NCBI GenBank assembly: GCA_958450325.1
Contig: OY288259.1
Location: 28,390,734 to 28,454,733 of the forward strand
Reading direction: 5' to 3'
Length of the DNA stretch: 64,000 bases
Source: Agrostemma githago
Taxonomy: Eukaryota > Streptophyta > Magnoliopsida > Caryophyllales > Caryophyllaceae
Shown here: piece by piece, positions 58,461-64,000 of the stretch
How the letters are laid out: every line of letters begins with the position of its first letter
How positions within the stretch are numbered: the first letter of the stretch is position 1
Made by a program: the position numbers and the translations under genes
Notes under the pieces: generated by a model
What the model saw: the letters and a program-made list of their open reading frames with translations, nothing else
The model's database searches: none
What the model was told of the DNA's origin: nothing

Positions 58461-61400
58461 CCTTACTCGCCCTCGAGTAAGCACAAACTAACTACTATAC
58501 TAGCCGAATGGGTATTAGCACACCCAACGCCCTTTCAACTCACGTGAGTGCACTTAGAGGAAAAGTGCACTCCGCAAGGCAAGTGGGGTCTTGCGACAAA
58601 ATTGTGGATGCAACCGGACACTAAACACATAAACAACAAACACACAAACAAGCAAACAAACAAACACAAGGTTGCACCCAAAGGAAAACAAATACCGCTT
58701 CCCTCTAAAAGCGGTGAATGAAACACCGGTTTAGGACTCGAGGTAAGTGACAACGTTCCCAAGCTAGACATACAAACCAAGGTGGACTAAACCCTAATAG
58801 TATGACGATCAAGCAACAAAAACGTTGGTAACTTACCTAGGTCCTCCTAACTTTCTAAAAACGTACTACGGGACGATCGGCGGAGTGGAAAGTGAAGAAC
58901 CACGGTGTTAGTCGACACTGTAGGTAAGTGAGACCCCGCCCCCTTTAGCGTGAGCCAAGAGGGTCGTCCCGTGTCCAAAAACCGCCTAACTAGTCCAAGT
59001 AAAAAGGTGGAAAACATGCAAAATGAGGGAAGACCGACTAATGCCGCTATCATCCTTCCTCGGGACTCGGTCCTTTGGTAGGCTCTTCACGGCAAAAGTC
59101 CGAAAAAGGCTTATTTTTGTGGGGATTTCTTTTTGTGAGACGGGTTTTCTTTTGGCATTTTCTTTCTTTTCGACATTTTGATTTGTTTGCCATGCCATTC
59201 TTTTTCTTCTTTTCTATTTTCTTTTTGGCTTTTGTGCCTTTTCTTTTTCTTCATTTCTTTTCTTTCTTTCATTTTTCTTTCTTTTCTTTTCTTTGCCCTT
59301 TTTTGCAAGATTAGGCTTTTTGGCATTTTCATTGCATAACAAGAAAGGTAGAATTCATCAAATTGCATTTTATTGTGTGGGTATGTGTAGGAGGTATGTG
59401 AATGGGTAAGTCGGGACGGGCCAAGACCCTTCAAACCCACAAAAAGTGGAGAACTTGGACTAATCAAACGATTCCGGACATGGTCACCTAAGGGAAGGGA
59501 CTCGGTAACCAATGCCTTTTCACACCGTGGGTGGTCATAATGGTCAAAAGTGCAAATCCCGCAGTAAATCCCTAGTAAGCTAGGTGGACTCAAGGTAAAG
59601 GACCAACGAAATCATTGATTTAGAGTCATTCTACTAGATTAAAGTCCAAGACTCGATTTACACTACTAGGAAGGGAAAGTACACACTCGCACACTAGCCT
59701 CTAAACCGGGTTTTCGAAAACGGTTTACGCACAAGACACACAACACAACACAAAACAAAGACATGACGAAAACGAACGAAAGAAAAAGAAGCAAAAGCAA
59801 CAAAACAAAAACAACACAAAGCGAACACATACACAACACATACACCACCCCGAATTTCCAAACAAGTCACCAAATCAACCACACGTATGCACAAGCTCCA
59901 CCCGAGCACACCACATCACAATCTCCTCCAAACTCCGCAAGAGACAAGGAAGGAAAAAGGGATAGAAGATGTTACCGGATATCATGAAAGCTCTCCAAAA
60001 TTAGCGGCGATTTAAGCAACCTATAAGGAAAAGAGGGCGAACACACAAAACAAAAAAAATACACGACACAAAGACACAAAAGGAAAACACACAAAAGAAA
60101 AATCTTTTTGATTTTTTTGTGAAAAATTTTCAAATTTTTAGGATTTTTAATATTTTTTCGGAAAAACTACAAAAATAAACTAAACTATACTAGAATATCG
60201 CTCCCCCACACTTAAACCGAGCCATGTCCTCATGCTCGATCGTTGGGCGCGAAGAGACAAAGGAAAGAAAAAGAAACTACGAAAATAACGCTAAAAATCA
60301 AAAAGAAAAGCGGAGAAAAGGGTAGAAAAGGGTAGAAGGCGTCCGGCCAGGGTGTAGTCAAGTCACCATGGGCCGAGACTAGAAAAGATATGGAAGGGGG
60401 AAGAAAATAAAAAGAAAGAAATAAAAGGAAATGGGATGGGAGGGCTAGGTGTAATCAAGTCACCTAGCCCGGATTCCGTCCAAATCCGACTAACTCCTAA
60501 AAAGGGGTGAAAATCTTGTAAATTGGACTAATCGATTGACTCTCGACGTAATCACATCATCGGGAGTCGGGAGCAACCATACTACGGCCTCGAAGGCCAC
60601 TAAGATCCCATGACTCGAGGGAAGGGGGCAAGCAATGAAAAAAAACAAGCGATAAAAAGACGGAAAAGTAAGGATAGTTACCCAAACCGAGCGGCTAGTA
60701 ACTCACTTGCTCCATCGTCTCGATGATCATTAGAGGCTCGTCGCTTATCTTCTCGGTTGCAATCTCGCTTCACACTCAAGGACTCACGGTTGGGGTAGTA
60801 ATGGTGTGAGGGGATGGTATTTGATGTGAGAGTCGGTGTAAAGTGAATAGGAAATGGAGTGAGGGCATGAAAATGAAGTACATGGGGCATATGATAAGGC
60901 TAGGGTAGCTAGGGAGGTTGGGAGGGGGCATAAAACGGTTGGGTGGACTCGATTTGCGAAGAAGAATCACAAAGGAGGAGCAGAGGACCATCCCGGTCGG
61001 GAAGATTGATCCCGATCGGGTTACCTCACCCGTCCCGGTCGGGACGCCTTCATCCCGGTCGGGACGGACTCACAGCGAGCTCGAAATGTGGTGCACCCAT
61101 CCCGATCGGGACGACACCCTTCCCGGTCGGGAAGCCTTACCCTTCCCGGTCGGGATGCCTCATCCCGGTCGGGATGGGCCTTCTTCATCTTCCACAATCC
61201 CCAAAAGCTTGCTCCAAGCTTCAAAAACCCGATCCTCGTGCTTACAACCCAAGGTATATCATAGCCATTCTTCTCAAGGAGCATTCTCACTTCACCTATC
61301 AAGCAATACTCAAACACACATCAAACTCTCTCCCTCACAACGCTCATCAATAATCCAATATTACAAGAATTCACCAAAAAAAAAACTAACTACGAGTAAG

Positions 61401-61546
61401 AAATATATACAATGATACGGTTCTTGTGGAACTCCGTCAAACCAAGGATGGTGCATCTTCATTCTTTTTCAACAACCACGACCAATTCCATCTCCATCAA
61501 GGGCACGTAAGAACAAGTCGAAGGCCCTAGAGAAGTCTTCAATCAA
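58461..61546 (-). other. Athila-type 3' non-coding region
   Basis: No gene. Contains a pyrimidine-rich stretch (59100-59310), a second PPT-like CTCCCCCACACTTAA at about 60201-60215, and a palindrome array at 60991-61175 (TCCCGGTCGGGA-type at 60991, 61010, 61033, 61053, 61100, 61121, 61144 and 61163). Open frames up to 165 codons overlap these repeats and are not conserved. Confidence 0.65.
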
Positions 61547-62458
61547 TCATGTTATATAACCAACCACATCCCAAGACTCTTCATGGCCTTGCCTAGACGT
61601 TCCCGGGGCATCCTGATCTACTAAGTTCAATGGCTTGAACTTGTACTTGCGATCCTTCGGGATATACCCAAACGTCCAACGATCCTCATGTGGCCCCAAG
61701 GGAGGCTCATCTTCTTCCTTGTCATTGCACTTGTCATCCAACCCATGATATGGGCTCTCATCCTCCTCCAAATCGGAGTCATCATCCTCAAGTACATAAG
61801 AGTACTTCTTCAAGCTTTGTCCCGGATCTTTCCCTCGATCGATGTCTTCCGTGGCATGGATCATATTACATGTCTCGGTCATAGGCGAAGTGTTGCCTTG
61901 GAGGTCGAACACTAACTCTTCGTCGCCTAGTTGAAAAGTAATCCTACCCTTCTTCACATCGATTAAGGCACCGGCGGTGTGTAGAAATGGGCGTCCAAGG
62001 ATGATGGGAGTGTTATCATCCTCCGGCATGTCAACCACAATGAATTCGACCGGAATGAAGAACTTCCCTATTCGAACCGGCACATCCTCAAACATTCCCA
62101 ATGGTGGGTTAAGAGACTTATCGGCCATTTGGAGTGTAATGGACGTACATTTCAACTCCGTCATCCCTAATCGCTCACAAATGGTGTAGGGAATAATGCT
62201 CACACTCGCGCCCAAATCGCACATAGCTCTCTCGATCTTGTAATTGCCGATGGTGCATGGGATAGAGAAACTACCCGGGTCCTTCAACTTCGGAAGCGTG
62301 GAACCTTGAATAAGCTCGCTCACCACCCTAGTGAACGCTATTGTCTCTTCCGTGTCAATGGACCGCTTCCTAGCTAGGATCTCCTGCATGAATTTTCCAT
62401 ATGCCGTGATTTGGGTAAGTAACTCGGTAAACGGGACACTAACATCCAATTTCTTCAC
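61547..62458 (-). pseudogene. Gag C-terminus and protease (Athila-type)
   Basis: 303 aa open. Begins MKKLDVSVPFTELL and TQITAYGKFMQEIL, a conserved segment of Athila Gag; then PGSFSIPCTIGN and the protease active site CDLGASVSIIPY, with Leu where many retropepsins have Ser/Thr. Also PIILGRPFLHTAGALID. Acidic and low-complexity after residue ~235; ends VVGYIT. Its N-terminal side is separated from the rest of gag by a frame change near 62465-62500. Confidence 0.82.
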
Positions 62459-62499
62459 AATACTAAGGAATTTGTCTTATTGAGTGTCCACCTTAGTCT

Positions 62500-63985
62500 T
62501 CATTTGCCTTGATGGGTAAGGCAACTTGATTTGGTACTTGCTTTGCTCAATAGGGGTGGACTCTTCAAAGGACACTTTCCTTTTTCCCTTGTCTTTCTCT
62601 TGAAGAGGGGAGGGTTGTCTTCTTGGGGTTTCTCAACCTCCCATAAGACTTGCTCCTCAATTGGATTATCAAAGCTTGGCTCTTCTTGATTTGGAGATGC
62701 CATTTCTATTGTCGGTTCTTGCGTTGGCTCTTGCTCATTAGGATATGGAGGGGAGTTGTAAGAGGTACCTCTCCTTGTGGTGATAGCATTTATATGCTCA
62801 AATGTCGGTGTTTCACCTTGAGAAGGTAATTGCCCTTTTGCCTTGAGGAGCTCCCCGAAGCGAGTTGAGATACTTGAGTCTCAAGTATCTTCATACGGGT
62901 ATCTATTATCGCGTTTTCCCCTTGAATATAAGTGAAGAGCTCATGATGGTTTCTTGACATGTCCACTTGGCATTGTTGCATATCTTGATTGCTCCTTTGT
63001 ATCTCCATCAAAGTCTTTTGAATGTCAAAATCCCGAGGTGGAGACGATGGATTATGTGGAGTGTCGGTGATGGCGAGAGGAGTGCCATAATCATGAGTAG
63101 GAGACCGGCTCCTAGGCTTGCTTTGTTGTTGTTGATTTTGAGTTGCTTGTTGACGGTTCCCTTGGAACCCATGAGAATTACCTTGTTGATGGCCTTGATT
63201 GTTGCCATGGTTGTAGCTTTGATAATTTCGGTTTCCTTGGAAATTTTGGTTTCCTTGGAAACCACCATGGTTGAAGTTCCCTTGTTGGAACCCTTGCTTG
63301 TTGTTGTGGAAGGCACCTTGGTTATTTTGCTTGAAGTTGTTGGAGGGTCTTTGGTTACCCACATAACCTTAGTAACCTTCATTGTTGTCCCGTAAGGGAG
63401 GTGGAACATAGGGACGATGTTGTTGTTGATGTTGAAGTGCTTGTTGTTGAGGCACTTGATTGGAAGCTTGGTATTGATTAGAGTAGGAAGCACCTTGCTT
63501 GAACGCTTGAAAGGCGTTCACTTGCTCAATACTCCCTCTACAATTCATAAGGTCATGACCAACGATTCCACAAGTGTCGCACATCCCAAAGTAAGGTGTA
63601 GGAGGTGCGAACCCCAAATCATTCACTTCTTGAATCGGTTGATGGTGGGAGGAACTAGTGCCTTGGACTTGGTTGAGGTGGCTTTGGAGCTTCTTGTCAA
63701 TAGTCTCCATGTGTGTTTTCAATTGAGCTCCAAGGTCAATGCTTAACTTGGTGATAGCATCAACCTCATGCATGCCTCCTCGATGTGCCTTCCTAGGCCT
63801 AGAGTATTGTGAATTATGCACCGCCATCTCTTCGATTCTCGCCCAAGTTTGGTCGTCATCGACCTCGGTGAACCTACCGTTGGACCCATGTTAAGAATAG
63901 CTCTCGAGTCCTCATAAAGACCATTCCAAAATTGTTGCACCAAGAACCATTGTGAGAGTCCATGATGAGGGCACGATCTTACCAA
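62500..63985 (-). pseudogene. Gag (Athila-type), multiply broken
   Basis: Several frames are needed: 63985-63890 (LSQWFLVQQFWNGL), 63827-63369 (REAHRGGM-like start, coiled HMETIDKKLQSHLNQ, zinc knuckle CDTCGIVGHDLMNC = C-x2-C-x4-H-x4-C), 63362-62840 (Gln/Asn/Gly-rich repeats such as NHGGFQGNQNFQGN) and 62703-62500. Breaks: frame changes near 63890, 62840 and 62500 and an in-frame TAA at 63369-63371. The N-terminus lies outside the window. Confidence 0.78.
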
Positions 63986-64000
63986 AGACTTAAACCGCTC

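Larger units (their letters stand above)
56848..64000 (-). mobile_element. Athila-type element, gag/protease only, cut by the window edge
   Basis: 3' LTR 56848-58443, PPT from 58444, 3.1 kb non-coding, then protease and gag towards the right edge. No RT, RNase H, integrase or env-like ORF lies between protease and 3' LTR, so the element could not move alone. The gag and protease style and the CACACTTAA-GGGGGAG PPT suggest Athila. It is the youngest visible layer of the right nest. Confidence 0.85.

Noticed and set aside
59075..59593. Phe-rich plus-strand ORF and Lys-rich minus-strand ORF
   Set aside because: Same low-complexity TTTCTTTT stretch read from both sides.
58444..61547. Env-like or RT genes expected in an Athila-type element
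   Set aside because: I looked for RT (YVDD/FVDD), integrase and a transmembrane ORF on both strands and found none. The region is non-coding.
1..64000. A host gene or rRNA locus
   Set aside because: Every long ORF matches a retroelement frame, and I recognise no host coding exon or rRNA in any of the remaining stretches.

Overview
This is about 64 kb of plant nuclear DNA, most likely from a eudicot; I cannot name the species. It is a nest of LTR retrotransposons, and I see no host gene, tRNA or rRNA. The layout was worked out from LTR ends (TG...CA), primer-binding sites, polypurine tracts and paired 5-bp target-site duplications (TSDs).

Left nest (1-43974). The edge holds two opposed Tat-type LTR pieces (1-566 minus, 567-1054 plus), then the remains of an old chromovirus-like element (1055-4228). 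Into this went element C (4229-37020, minus, TSD ATAAG), a gag-only Tat-type element. C was then hit twice: by element E (5262-12942, minus, TSD CATCT), a coding-free LTR element sitting in C's 3' LTR, and by element A (18682-33603, minus, TSD CATGC), a full-length Tat-type element sitting in C's leader. Right of C come a Mutator-like foldback element (37719-38660, 9-bp TSD), an Athila-type solo LTR (39401-41003, TSD AGCAT), the start of another LTR element (PBS 41211-41222, LTR from 41225), AT-rich DNA and a possible CACTA terminus (43567).

Right nest (43975-64000). Element B (43975 to 56847, plus) is a second full-length Tat-type element. Its 3' LTR is cut after 30 bp by a gag/protease-only Athila-type element (56848 to beyond the window, minus).

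A and B share one plan: LTR, PBS, leader with a conserved 3' splice site, gag with a CHHC zinc knuckle, protease, an acidic Ser-Glu linker, RT, RNase H, a second archaeal-type RNase H, integrase with a GPY/F-type end, and then a gene on the opposite strand. That antisense gene has its own TATA box, one GT-AG intron and a product resembling the plant mobile domain (PMD). gag-pol is broken by stops and frameshifts in both copies. The antisense gene is nearly intact in B and has two stops in A.

The most unusual signal is an array of perfect or near-perfect palindromes, ACTCG(A/G)(T/C)CGAGT, set in pairs exactly 21 bp apart. They lie just upstream of the TATA box and again further downstream in the B/C-type LTRs, and in the intron of B's antisense gene. 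The unrelated Athila-type LTRs carry a different palindrome with the same core (TCCCG(A/G)(T/C)CGGGA), repeated about every 20 bp and also just upstream of TATA.
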